Assembly: GCA_030015575.1 (NCBI GenBank)
Contig: CM057339.1
Location: 696,458,761 to 696,522,760, forward strand
Direction: 5' to 3'
Source: Agapanthus africanus
Lineage: Eukaryota; Streptophyta; Magnoliopsida; Asparagales; Amaryllidaceae
DNA: 64,000 nucleotides
The notes below the pieces were generated by a model. It was given only the letters and a program-made list of their open reading frames with translations. It searched no databases and was not told the origin of the DNA. Positions 34,426-47,200 of this stretch are shown here, piece after piece (within the stretch, counting starts at the first letter, position 1; each line of letters starts with the position of its first letter). Made by a program: the position numbers and the translations under genes.

Positions 34426-35877
34426 TTGATTCTACGCAACTGTCTGTATGTACCTAGTTTGACTTGTAATATCATATCAGTGTCCTCACTTTCGAGAGAG
34501 GGATATGACTTTATATTCGTAAGCGATGTAGTTCACATCCACCTAAATCAAGTTCTGATTGGGTCCGGTACATTAGATGACGGTATATACGTATTAAATC
34601 AAGCTCAGGTTTTCAATGTCCAGAACACACTTAAAAGAAAGTCTCCAGAAATAAATCAGGCTTTCTTATGGCATTGTAGACTAGGTCACATCAATGAAAC
34701 ACGATTAACGAAGTTACATAGAGAAGGATATTTGAATCCGTTCGAATATCAATCTTATGCCACTTGTGAATCTTGTCTCATGGGAAAGATGACAAAGACT
34801 CCGTTTACTGGACACGGAGTAAGAGCAAGCGAGATCTTAGGACTCGTACACAGTGACGTGTGCGGTCCAATGTCTACAAATGCGCGAGGTGGTTATTCCT
34901 ACTTCATTACTTTTACGGATGATTTCTCTAGGTATGGATATATCTTCTTAATGAAGCATAAATCCGAGGCCTTTGAGAAATTCCAAGAATACAAGAATGA
35001 AGTGGAAAAACAGACAGGCAAAAGTATCAAGACACTGAGATCTGATCGAGGTGGTGAATACTTAAGTGCCGAGTTCCTGGGATACTTAAAAGAGAATGGA
35101 ATTCTCTCTCAGCTTACTCCTCCATACACACCACAACACAACGGTGTATCGGAAAGGAGGAATCGAACCCTATTGGATATGGTTCGTTCCATGATGAGTA
35201 AGGCTGAGTTACCGCGATCTTTCTGGGGTTATGCGCTAGAATCAGCTGCATACCTTTTGAACCAGGTTCCAACCAAAACTGTGCCTACCACACCATATCA
35301 GATGTGGAGTGGGAAGAAACCCTGTCTTAAACACTTTAGGACATGGGGATGTCCAGCTTTTGTAAAAAAGCAGCATCCGGACAAGCTCAAGGCACGCTCA
35401 GTACAGTGTAAGCTTGTAGGATATCCAAAGAACTCCAAGGGATATTATTTCTATTACGCAGAGGAACAAAAGGTTTTTGTTTCTCGTCATGCCCACTGAT
35501 CAGTCGAAAATACTGCAACTTTTAACCGGCAATTTCCCTATCATTTGCACTCATTTAGAAGTGTACGGTATTCATATTTCACATATTAGCAAATCGGTCG
35601 TTAAATATCAGATTGCTTGTGTTAGACTCTAAAACCGACACTATAAAGGAAATTGACTGCATTTCATGGCATCGCATCATTCCTATATTGTGCAACACTT
35701 GTTTCAAGATTTGTGCAGGAAATTGCAGGATCAAATTGAGCTGATAAATTACACCAACTCCAAGTTTTTAGATCTGGTAGCAATCCAAAAGGCAAAACAC
35801 AATTCAACATATTAGATAAAGCCCCAAATTTTAGCCCAAAACAACACTGGAATTTTGAAGCCACAAAGAGCCAACAT

Positions 35878-35925
35878 GGTCGCGGAACTGCGGCCGGAGC
35901 CGGCTTGCGCCGTGGTTCCACGGCA
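35878..35925 (+). repeat. GC palindrome doublet (solo-L)
   Basis: Unit 1 (35878-35895) is GGTCGCGGAACTGCGGCC; unit 2 (35908-35925) is centred on CCGTGGTTCCACGG. Cores are complementary (GGAAC against GTTCC). It lies 248 bases upstream of the TATA box. Confidence 0.75.
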
Positions 35926-36172
35926 GAGTTGCCACGTCATCACTCCAAATTTGGTGCACAATTCTTCTATCAATGGCTACAGCTCAGAAATGTACTCCAA
36001 GTTCTAGAAGACTCCAGAGACTTCTGCCAGTTCAGCAAACTAGGGTTTCTAATGCTTAATTAATCCTAGCTTAAAGCCTAAGCTAGCTCCTAACAAACTC
36101 TTTCTAGAAACTCCTCAACAAACTTTTGGAGGGAATTGTAATTTCAAACCTAGACCTAGGGTTTGGGAAGTC

Positions 36173-36180
36173 TATAAATA
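36173..36180 (+). promoter_or_regulatory. TATA box of solo-L
   Basis: TATAAATA, at a position comparable to the TATAAATA of the Athila-H LTR; a likely U3/R border. Confidence 0.6.
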
Positions 36181-39159
36181 GAAGCCTAGACCTAGGGTTG
36201 ATGGATCCAATTTGAATCTAGAATCTAGAATCTAGAACCATTCAATCTTTACCTTTTTCATTTTACCCCTTTCTTCATCTTCTTCCACAAGTCTAGTGAC
36301 AAGACTTGTGTGAAACCCTAACCCTAATTCCAATCAAAAGCCAAGATCCCGAGTACCAAATCAAGCAAGAAGCCCTTCAACCTTTTATGAGCGGAGCCGA
36401 TCTTCAACAGAGCAAGTGGTCCAAGCGGATCCACCACTCACGGAGAAAAGTGAAGCCAAATCGACAATCTAGTTCTTCCTCTTGTAGTTCTTGAGCGACT
36501 ATAATGAAATTGTTGATATAAATAAAATGTGAAATTCTTTTATCTTGTTTTCTTTAAATTCTTGCATCATGATTCGATCTCAATTTCTAGTTGTAGTTCT
36601 TGTTGTGATGTTTGAGTAATACTCCGCTCGTCGAGGAGTCGAGACGATCAATAGAATGATGATGTAATATATCTGAAAACGATTCTTGATTCCTACGAGT
36701 TTTGTAAACCCTAGCAAGTTCAAGAACCGACGACTTAATTTTGTTGCGATGCTTTCTTGATTGATATCGCTCGAAATTGGGGAGTTACGATCGTTTCTTG
36801 AAATTGCTAGAGGCTAGAATGTGAATGATATAGAACGAAAGAACAAAGGTTAAATGATGAAACCCTAGTTTCACGAGAAAGCCCTAACTCTCGTCGATCA
36901 TCATCGATCTAGTATCAATTCTTCGAAGGACAAGAACACGATATCTTGAGATTATATCACGTCTATAGATCCGATCGATTCCTGCGAGCCTCATTTAGAT
37001 TCTTGACATTTTGGTTGGAAATATCATCGAAACCCAATTCTCGATTGTTTATCATTTTCTTGATTCTTGATTAGACTAGTGACACCTGAATCAATCGATA
37101 AAATTTTGAATCATGTTTTCTTTTCTTTTCGATTAACTTTTCAATTCAAAAAAATCAAACATAAAAACGAATCGCACAATCCCTGTGGACGATCCGCACT
37201 CACTTACAATCTACATCCAACACCGTAGTTGATTGCGGTCAAATATAATTCTTTGATTGTGAATTTTATTCATTTTCTAAATACCGACACAAAGAAACTT
37301 ATTCGTTTATTTCGATTTACACAGTCTTGAGCATTAGATCAATCACCCACTTCTTAGAAACTGAATTTTTAGAAAATTAGAAGAGTGGGAGCCCAGTAGA
37401 ACTAGAAGAAATTCCAGAACCACAAGCTGTTACTGAAAGTTTGGTAAAACAAGAAGTTTCAGAAGAAAGGGACATACCAGCGCCTATCCGCAGAAGTAGT
37501 AGGCAGTCTCATCCGTCCGAGAGATACTATGGTTTTATCATAGACGGGGATCGAGAAGATTGCGTCATTGATAATGACGACCCTACTAGCTTCCAGCAAG
37601 CCATTCAGAGCGGCGACTCGGTAAAATGGCTGGATGCAATGCGGACCGAAATGGAGTCCATATACACTAACAAAGTATGGACATTTGGACACTACTCCAG
37701 ATGGGGTAAAACCCGTAGGATGCAAGTGGATCTTCAGAAAGAAGATTGGTGTAGATGGACAGGTTGAAACCTATAAGGCTAGACTTGTTGTAAAGGGTTT
37801 CCGTCAAAGACCTGGTTTGGACTATGACGAAACCTTTTCTCCAATGGCTATGCTCAAATCCATTCGGGTCCTTCTTGCTATTGCTGCCTTCCACGATTAT
37901 GAGATCTGGAAGATGGACGTAAAGACGGCCTTTCTAAATCCTAATTTGGAAGAGAGCGTCTATATGGATCAGCAAGAGGGATTCATTCAGAGTGGGAGCA
38001 GTGGTAAAGTATGCAAGTTGCTTAAATCCATTTATTGACTAAAGTAGGCATCGCGGAGTTGGAACATCTGTTTTGATGATACTGTCAAAGAATTCGACTT
38101 TATCGAAAATCCAGATGAACCATGCATATACAGTAAGATTGTAGGGAGAGTTGTTGTATTCCTCGTCTTGTACGTGGATGACATTCTCCTAATAGGAAAT
38201 GATATTCCTATGCTATAGTCAGTCAAAAGATTCTTGTCACAGAAGTTCTCCATGAAAGACCTGGGTGATGCCACCAACATTCTGGGGATCCAGATCTATC
38301 GTGATAGATCAAAGAGCATGTTGGGACTTTCGCAGTCCAGGTACATAGACACCATATTGAAAAGATTCAGTATAGATGATTCTAAGCGCGGTAACCTACC
38401 GGCTTGTCACGGAATCACCCTCTCCAAAGAGATGTCTCCCAAGACTGATTTGGAAAGGGATCGCATATCGATTATACCCTACGCATCTGCGGTAGGCTCT
38501 ATAATGTATGCGATGTTATGTACCAGACCAGATGTAGCATACGCATTGAGCGTTGTAAGCCGGTATCAGGCAAACCCAGGGGAGAAGCACTGGATAGCAG
38601 TAAAGAACATTCTCAAGTACCTGAGAAGGACTAAGGAGATGTTCTTGGTGTACGGCGGAAAAGACTTCCAGATCGAGGCCTTTGCCGAATCCAGCTTCCA
38701 GAGTGACAGGATGACTCCAAGTCCATGTCGGGTTATGTCTTTACCCTCAATGAAGGGGCGGTCTGTTGGAAGATTTCCAAGCAAGACACCGTTGCTGACT
38801 CAACGATGGAAGCGGAGTACATAGCTGCTTTCGATGCCGCAAAAGAAGCTGTCTGGATGAAGAAGTTCCCCACAGAACTTCAGGTGGTTCCTACCAGTGT
38901 TGGTCCAATACCTCTGTATTGCGACAACAACGGCGCTATAGCTTTAGCGAAGGAACCCAAGTCCCATCAGAAGTCCAGACACATCTTAAGGCGGTATCAC
39001 CTAATCAGGGAGATCGTCGATCGCCGGGAGATCGAGGTAAAGAGAGTAGATACAGAGAATAACACTGCTGATCCATTCACAAAGGCCATTCCTCAGACGC
39101 AGTTCGAGAGGCTATTCGAGATGATAGGTCTGCGATATGCCAGTACATGGCCCTAGTGC

Positions 39160-39170
39160 AAGTGGGAGAT
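39160..39170 (+). other. polypurine tract of Copia-4
   Basis: AAGTGGGAGAT directly before the 3' LTR, identical to Copia-2. Confidence 0.85.
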
Positions 39171-41093
39171 TGTTAGTGTTTATGCCCTAGAAGGCCATTA
39201 CTGTATCATACTAGTTTGTATATTACTTAATGGAAGCTTGGGATATTCACATGTATATAACAGTCTTGCTAAACATAGTAGTATGCTACTTGGTTTTTCT
39301 ATCTTAATATGTGAGTATACGTATTGATAGAGCTCTTAGGATCTTGCTTGACTACCAGCGTTATGATGGCAGTCACACTAGTGGGGGCTGGGTAGTCTAC
39401 AAGCACATCCTTATTCATGTCCCTAGTCGTAGGATTGTCGAGACAGGGCATCGATACTCCGGAGTAGACTAGTGTGTACGCTTCTCATCCCAGTTGGGGA
39501 GATGGTCTGTCCCACAGCCGTCAGTACGTCGTACTGGAGATAGTATACAGGTGCTCGTTAGGTTACGGGTACACCATACAGGACTCACGGGGAACTGTTG
39601 GTTGGGATTATACCAGTCGTCAGTTAGCAGTTCCCAGGTTACTTGAGTACAGCATAGTCCGCAGACTTGACACTGCTACTTCACCTTGAGTGTGTCCTAC
39701 TGTTCTTAGATTGCTACCCTACCACGGCTCAAAGGAGTCATGCAAACAGGTAACAGTTGGGTGCAGTCCAGAGCACTTGGAGGCAGTGGCGGTTAGACAG
39801 GATTCGTCTCTCCCGGTATTGGGAGTTGATATCGCGCTGTGTCAGAGAGTCATTACGCAAAGTCTCTGGCCAAGGCAAGCGAGATTTACTGGTAGGTTTT
39901 CCAGTAGTTTCTCAAGGTGTAATGGGCTACGCTCCGACACGACTTATACCGCTTTTAGGGGACTGACGCTTGCCGCCCCTAGGCCCGATATGCGATAGTC
40001 TTAGATGAACGGATCGGACTGTACGGAGATTGTCACAGCAGGCTCAGTAGGAGTTCGGATAGGTTTTCTTATCGGCCTTCTTATCGACATCTACCTGGGG
40101 ACCGTTACGTACAGCTAGTGCCGCTTGCGGTCTGTGGTTAAACCCACTGCCAGCGTAGTGTCGTGTCTTTAGAGTCCCACACAGAGAGTTTCCCTGCTTC
40201 GGGCGAAACGATATAGAGGTCGTATGGTTTTACGACAGGGTTCGGACGCATACGTGTTTTTACGCACGTACGATGTTCGGACAGTTTTTACTAGTCGGCT
40301 TTGGTTTAAGCCAGATTCTAGTATCAGATTATTGAATTTATACAGTCTAAAGTTTTTCCGTGTTTTTACGGATAGGAGGGGCGTTCTCGTAATTTGTCGG
40401 GAAGCTTCTTGAATAATGGTGACTTGGGGGTTAAGGTGGCATTTGCATTAATTGGATAAGTGAGTCATGGTGTGATTCATACATGGAGTTAATGAATCAA
40501 TTATGATTTATATGACTCATGTGATGAATCACTTAGTGTATTAATGAAACATGATGATATATCATTATTTGTTATTCATTTAATATATATGTTATGTTTC
40601 ATATATACACACATGATCTATTCATCCAAAAGGATTCTCACTCTCACCTTCTCTCTCCTCAAGCTCTCCATCTTCAAACCCTAACCCTAACCTCTCATGT
40701 GTTGAGATCAAGGGTTAGATAGACTAATACTTCCATAATCCAACTCTATATCACCTAGGTTGCTTAGATTAGCACTTTGAGTAACCTAGTTACCTCAAGT
40801 TAGAGGTTAAGCTTGGAGTAGGAGCTCTCGGGTGGATCGTCTTTGACTTGAGGAGGCCGTTGAGGTGCCGACGTTCCAAAGAGCCTACAAGGAGTGGAGG
40901 ATAGTGATGAAGACCCGAAGGACAAGAAACGTGAGGTATAACTTCGAATCTGAGTAGTTAAACCTTTCGTAGTTTGCTAGTAACGGTTTAGATACGATTC
41001 ATGCACTCAAGTCCGTGTTACGAACCTTTGATGATCGTTTTTCATATATTCCGCCTCCCCGCAAGTTCGTGGGGTGCGTGACATGGACTTACA
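39171..41093 (+). repeat. 3' LTR of Copia-4
   Basis: 1923 bp from TGTTAG to ACTTACA, followed by TACCG. About 3% different from the 5' copy. Confidence 0.93.
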
Positions 41094-41098
41094 TACCG

Positions 41099-41615
41099 AA
41101 CTGTACGGAGGCTGGTATATTTACATAATGTTTTCTCGCTTTCTGGACATCTGCGTTCTCACCACAACATTTTCTCAGGAACTGGCCGTATCCCAACGCC
41201 TCTACATACATATCAGATCTCTAATCTCGACGGAGAGTAACAACAGCTCATCAGCATCACGCATGAAACACTTGTTCTACTCGTCCTTATTATCGTCCAC
41301 CTCGACATCATGTCATATTGTCTGCGTACTGCAACTGTTCTCGGCGACAATCAATCCGAAATCTCTCGCACGGACTCGAAATCACAAACTCCGTATTTTC
41401 ATCACTCTGTAGAAGATCTTTAGCCGAACACGTCCTTGGGAACTCATCCCAACCATCGGAGGAATACTCAAAACTCATCCGTTTCTCGATCAACTCACAA
41501 CACATCTGGGTGAGGTCCTCTATCTGAAACTGGTCAGCTTACCGATCTAACATCGGAAAATCCGACGAACAACGTCATCTCTGGATCGATGATCGCACGC
41601 TTTTGGCGTGTCGGA
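41099..41615 (-). other. Tekay-2 internal region, middle piece
   Basis: This non-coding piece lies between Copia-4 and solo-J. Frames of 65-112 codons exist on both strands but show no known motif and are not convincing. Confidence 0.6.
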
Positions 41616-42698
41616 TGTTCAAAATTCTAAAGTTATAACCGCGATCAGGACGGTGTCGCTTCGCAGCTAGCCGGTTGAGCACGGGTCGATCCACACGGAG
41701 GTGGTTGTATGTCCGTTCGAGTTTTAGACGAGTCAATAAAAAATGTGTATATGTTTGTTCAATTCTAACCTATGTGTTTTATATGCAAGTATAAAGTTGT
41801 TAAGAAAAGATACGAAAGTGTAAGCTAAGGAAATCCGCACTCAAAACCTTTGAGCCGAGTCTTGACCAATTGAAGCTAGAGCAATCGACAACAACGTGGA
41901 TTAGGGGATTTAAGCACGGTATTCATGGAATCCGGCTTATTGACCCTTGTCCTTCCGTTCTTGTCTCTTGCTTTCGCCTCCGGCCAAACCGAACGCAACC
42001 GGTCGCGGTTAGGAATCACCGTTACCTTGGTAGGGTAGGGTGCCTAACGGAGCACTTGCGTAACGTTTGGGCGGAGTTCAAAGGAAAATAACGGGAAAAG
42101 GAAATGAGGAATGAAACCTTAACTTACAATATTGTATTTATTCTTAACAACAACATATTACAACCATTCACAAAACGAACCAAAAAGAGCAAAAGAAAAG
42201 ATAAACAAAGAAAAGAAAAGATTACAAGCAAGTAATTAAAAGTGCATGGAATTTAAGTGCATGAAAGTAAATGAGCAAGAAATGAAACTAGGAACCATAG
42301 AACCCAAAACAAGATATGGGTTCAATAACCAAATCTTAAACTTACAAGCTCAATTAAGAGGTTGCAAGATCAAGAAAAGGCAAAGAACTCATGGTGGTTG
42401 AAGCACAAAAGAGAGAACATTATTGATTCCAAAATGATACAACCCCTTGAGATCAATGACCAAAGCTTAAACTTGCAAGCTCACTTAAGAGGTTGCAAGA
42501 TCAAGTTAAGGTAGAGAGATCAAGGGGGAAGCTAAGAAAAAAAGAATGATACAAAATAAACCTCATCTTCATTTAACATCCACTCAAAAGCTCTCACAAC
42601 AATTTCATGGAGGAAAGAATGAAGAAGAAGAAGAAGAAAACTAAAAACTAACAAAAAATGGGCATAAGAATGAACATCATGGCTTGGCAAGTTCTGGA

Positions 42699-42707
42699 CT
42701 ATTTATC
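42699..42707 (-). promoter_or_regulatory. TATA-like box of solo-J
   Basis: GATAAATAG on the minus strand, about 91 bases downstream of the GC doublet; the Athila-H LTR has nearly the same distance (89). Confidence 0.4.
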
Positions 42708-42794
42708 GGCAGGCAACAGAAACTCTAGGGCACCATTCAGAACAAAAATGAAATGACCAAAACACCCCTAAAACCTCATCCACTGCGGAGCCTA

Positions 42795-42848
42795 TATGGC
42801 CGCGGTTCCGTGGCCTAAGCATGCTTATGCCGCGGAACCGCGGCCATA
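42795..42848. repeat. GC palindrome doublet (solo-J), 54-bp near-perfect palindrome
   Basis: Units GGCCGCGGTTCCGTGGCC (42798-42815) and TGCCGCGGAACCGCGGCC (42828-42845) flank TAAGCATGCTTA, itself a perfect palindrome. The whole can form a hairpin of about 27 bp with only two mismatched positions. Confidence 0.9.
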
Positions 42849-43104
42849 AAGAGGAATTGGGTCATTTTCTTTGGTGGGTTTTCCTGGTTTTCAGTACTCT
42901 TTAGTGTGGTATATGTTGTTTCTCAGAAGCTCTTCACATTTCTTCCAGAATTTCAGTAGATCAAAAGGTGATGTGATGTGGATCTTTTGCCATGATTTTC
43001 TTGAGCTCCGCGTAGATATGTTGGATCTTGTGTTGACATTGAGCTTTGTGCATGAAAATGACATTGATTTGCCATTTTGTCCCTTAAACTGGTGTGTGGC
43101 AACA

Positions 43105-44210
43105 TACGGATAGAGAGCGGAGACCCGTGTTTTATCTGTGGTTGGCAGTAATCCGGAATTTGTCGTACTTTTCCATGAATTTCACTGTTTAGAGATGAGA
43201 ACCAGTATCCTGCAATTAACTAGCAAACACGGCTCAAGAGTACCTATCGATAAGCAAACGAGCATAAGAATGGGCGGTATAAAATGCAATATTCTGGTAT
43301 GAATAATCGATCTTCTCTAGATCTGAGTAAGACTCTCCAAACTGGAAATCTTCAACTCAACAGGGCCAGCGTCGGTGCATCAAATTTGACGAATCACCTC
43401 CGTCTCTCAACTCAAGATAGACTAGCTATCACCTGTCGTATCTATGTCTGGAAGCTCCAGCGATCTCAGCTCGTAAGCTCTGGAAGCGACATCACATCAA
43501 TCTCAGCAACAGCTGGGTCAACTGTCTGCACGGTCGATGACATCACAAACTCCGAGGTAGGCTGTATACCAACAGTCTTCCACAGCAGGCAGCCTCTAAC
43601 AATGGCCCGATCATCCGGTACAAAACCGTACACTCGTCTCAAACGAGAGATCTCAACACCACACCACATCGATACGTTCCCATATCAATAGTAAACACGA
43701 TGGTCAGTCCTCGTCCACGACGAGCTCTCCCTGACTGCATCACTAGCAGTAGCTCAAACTGCGCTCAAACCATGGTGACAGGAACTTCAATCAGTATCGA
43801 CGAATAAAGATCAAAGTGATGAAATGAATCAACAAATCTAGAATGAATATATGATCATATGGAGGAACGGAATCAGTGAGAGTATGATCATGTAAACGAA
43901 TAAAATCAAGGATCTCAAATGGATGTATAATCAAGGAAATGAAGAGAATCACCAGTCTCAAGATATGTACATCCTAAGGTTTCCTAAGTGGAGTATCGTA
44001 TCGTAAATATTCCACGGATCATACGTACGATACGTCACTATACTCAAGCTAGCTACTCCATCAATCAGGGTCAGCCTATGTAACGAAAGTTCGAGTTTAA
44101 TACCCCCATGTTAAGGTCTAAGTTCCGTAAGGTCAAGCCTAGGTTCCGAAATATATACGCCCTAGACTCCATATAGAAAAACCTAAACTCAAACCAAGGT
44201 TAAACCTAGC
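43105..44210 (-). other. Tekay-2 internal region next to the PBS
   Basis: This is the leader end of the element read on the minus strand. A short minus-strand frame rich in Arg and Gly begins near 43735, faintly like the start of a Tekay Gag, but it ends after about 33 codons. A 135-codon plus-strand frame at 43284-43691 has no recognisable motif. I see no retroelement enzyme here. Confidence 0.6.
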
Positions 44211-44223
44211 GCTCTGATACCAA
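44211..44223 (-). other. primer-binding site of Tekay-2
   Basis: The reverse complement reads TTGGTATCAGAGC, three bases (AAG) after the LTR end GTGACA, matching initiator tRNA-Met. The same GTGACA-AAG-TTGGTAT arrangement ends the Tekay-1 LTR at 55821-55835. Confidence 0.93.
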
Positions 44224-44226
44224 CTT

Positions 44227-47200
44227 TGTCACGACCCAAAATTTTAGCTCGTGACTAGCACTTAAATCAAGCGACGTCTACAGGCGTAACGTAATTCAAG
44301 TAAGCTGAAACCCGGAAATCTAAACTTTTTTAAGAAATAAAGAGCTGAAGCTTTGAAATAAAGGTATAGTAAATCATGTTTTGTCTTTTGAAAAAAATTA
44401 GGCAGCACCTCCCTTGTAAAAACTTACCCCGAAAACGGGTACAACACAAAATATAATAAAGCATCCCCAAACGGGAGCAAATCAAGCCCAACGGAGGAAA
44501 CAACCACCACAAGCATAAATATACGATGCCCAACGACGAAGATCCACATAAGGAAATAAAGTAAAGCAAGACATCAACCCCAAAAGCGAACATAAAACCC
44601 ATCGCTCAAGTCTTGCAACTACAAGTCTTCTAAGTCTGCAACATATACAATAACTAGTTTCTGAATTGATGGAGTTTACTAGATACAATAGGAATAATAA
44701 TACAAGAGTGGCACGATCCAATAGTTACCACCTACCAAAAGCAAATCTCCCGAAAAACAGCTATGGGCTACTTTCGGTCTTTAAAAAGACCTCAGAGCCC
44801 TGTTTTATGATAGAAAACAGGCTTTAAAGACTTTTAATGATGGATTATCCATTTATAAAATTATCTAAAGTTTTAATTGCCAATGATATCGCTACTGATC
44901 GAACCGGTCTACCTGCAAGAACTGTGGCAAACGGGGGTGAGTTGCCAACTCGTGAATAGAAAAATATCATCAGGTACAAATCGAAATAAACAACGATTCC
45001 TAGGTCAACTATATCATAAAGGTAATACTGTGATATCTAGGGTGACCGTATCTGCATATGTGCCAACACATAATAAATGCCTATCATCAAGTGGATATCA
45101 TCCAACAATATAATCAATGCATGTATGCAGTGGATCTCGTCCAACAATATAATCAATGCATGTATTCAGTGGACCTCGTCCACGTGTCAACCACTGACAC
45201 AACAACTCCTGCATGTAAATATCATAAAAGCATATGCAGGTAAATATGAGGATATAAAACAACGTGCGTCCCTCGTGACACAACAAAATCATGGAAACCT
45301 GAGTGTCTAACCTCGACACTCGAAATATCATGAAACCCATGTCTAAAATCGGCACGTAAATCCTCATGCTTCAGGCGCCGTCCCACGACTGGCCCTGATG
45401 TCATGTCTGTACATCACTTCGGTCGGTGTCCCCACGATAATCGCCGAGTCTAAATACTATCACAGGTAGATACTTGCCCAGCCTTCCAGGCTCATCGCCA
45501 TCACCTGCGATCTTCTTGCCGAGGGGAACCATACCGGGCTCCACCATGTACCCGCACACGGCCCACTCCACTCCTCGCATCAGTTATATATCACAAATCT
45601 CAGAACCGAGAAATCTCATGGTGGACGCATCGAAATATCATATCAAGAGAAACCGGGTTTTCAAACAATACATAGTTTCTTGAAATACCCCCACGGTTCT
45701 CAAATCCATAAATCACATTAAATCCATATCTCAGTGCGTCAATCCATGAAAAACTGATATTTGCAACATAAAACTGCAATATGAGCATATTAAGGGGAAA
45801 CCGCTCTTTTAAATGAATCCAGTTTTTAAAATATATCATTCGGTTCCCAAATCCTCCGAAATCAAGTGCAGCATCATATGAGGTGCACATGTAACTATAA
45901 CAAGATAAGTATCTCATGTAAGGAAGTATGTATGATGCATCTCATAAGCACAATAGCACAATAAGCAACGTCTCAATGTCAAATGACAATACAATACCAC
46001 TTAGGGGTATATGCAGCTATAACAAGATATATGGGTGTATATGTCAGTATGTATGCATGATGTACATGTAGCAATAGCAAAGTATACGAGAAATGGAATA
46101 AGAGTCACTATCTCAATTATCCTTATCCAATACAATATCACGTATGTATGTGTCAGCTGTATCTCATGCAATGTGGAACAGTGATATGAACATAGCAAGT
46201 ATATCATAGCATGACATAGCAATTCTATTGTTTAGTGAATCGATGATGAAGTGTGTGAGCCGGTAATCTGTGTAAGTGTGACATACGCATCATCGATAAT
46301 GGTGTAGGTGTACTAGCACAACTATATGGAATGCAATGAGAATAATCATGAATGCAGCATAATGTACATCGTGATCTAAATGCTATAAGGTATACGTATC
46401 TAACATGACCGAGTCGATGAATCTACTAATCGGCATCCATCCTCACAACATTACGTACGGTACAATCCATCGTACGGCATCCTCTAACCAAGGGTATGGA
46501 TAAATCAACAAGTAAAACTCATCGCGTACGGTAATCTATTGTACGGCAGCATTAAACAAAATTAGGGATTCTATCAACCTATACAACATCGGGGGTACGG
46601 ATCTAAGTCTCGTACGGCATATCACTCAATATGCAAAACATTATCCATAAAAATATACCTATCTCTCAGGTCACATCTATGTCAAACTCGTATCAGGGGG
46701 CCTACAAAGGTATCAACAATCTCATATCGACTCGAATCCATATAACGACATATCACACTAAGTCATCATATCACATCGTATACACGTTCACCACATTAAT
46801 ATCTCGCATCACATTTTATAAACGTCACACTTGATCTCTTTCAATTCGTACCTATCATGATTGACTTATCATTTCATAATCTCATATGTCAATATGTTCA
46901 TTAGCATCAACTTCTATCATATTATCGTTTGCAAATCCTGCAATCATGTCCGCCGCATATCATTTATCAGGATATAATAATCAAACGATCTTCCATATCA
47001 AAGTTTGCGGGGGTGCTATACGCCATCCACCCGACTCCCCCGTAGGTATAAATCTACTCACCTGCTAAACTCCTCGCTTAGCCGTAGTCGATACACTTCG
47101 TCGTCTCGGAATCCACGCGAAAGTACCTACAATCAATATGAATTCGCAAAGCTATTAACATCAAATTCTAAAATCCAAATACGGCACGCGGTGCGCTCAT

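Larger units (their letters stand above)
35497..37345 (+). mobile_element. solo-L, Athila/Tat-like solo LTR
   Basis: The 1849-bp sequence has TGAT...ATCA termini and a perfect target duplication CCCAC (35492-35496, 37346-37350). Its first bases resemble the Athila-H LTR start (CAGTCGAAAATA), and its tail shares the CCCTGTGGACGATCC and ATTGCGGT segments with the Athila-H LTR end. A TATAAATA box (36173) and a GC palindrome doublet (35878-35925) lie inside. No internal domain is present, so it is a solo LTR left by LTR-LTR recombination. Confidence 0.88.
34426..39156 (+). pseudogene. pol: copia pol region of Copia-4 (interrupted by solo-L)
   Basis: Integrase with its zinc region and DD35E core lies before solo-L. 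The integrase tail, reverse transcriptase with YVDD, and RNase H follow from 37351 to 39156. It follows Copia-2 Pol domain by domain. It is broken in several places and by the solo-L insertion. Confidence 0.88.
29442..41093 (+). mobile_element. Copia-4, Angela-type copia element (contains solo-L)
   Basis: The perfect target duplication TACCG flanks it (29437-29441, 41094-41098). LTRs are 1924 and 1923 bp and differ at about 58 sites by eye (3%), roughly 1.2 million years at an assumed 1.3e-8 per site per year. Without solo-L the element is 9.8 kb. Gag and pol are both recognisable, but the coding region is broken in several places besides the solo-L insertion. It is close in LTR sequence to Copia-5. 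Confidence 0.93.
41616..43104 (-). mobile_element. solo-J, Athila/Tat-like solo LTR (minus strand)
   Basis: On the minus strand it reads TGTTGCC...GAACA, 1489 bp. The minus-strand 3' end carries CGACCCGTGCTC, GGCTAGCTGCG and ATCGCGGTTAT segments that match the end of the Athila-H LTR. Flanks are TCGGA on the left and TACGGA on the right, an imperfect target duplication. It contains a nearly perfect 54-bp palindrome (42795-42848). No internal domain is present. Confidence 0.75.

Noticed and set aside
43284-43691. 135-codon plus-strand frame in the Tekay-2 interior
   Set aside because: Opposite to element direction, no motif, composition like surrounding non-coding sequence.
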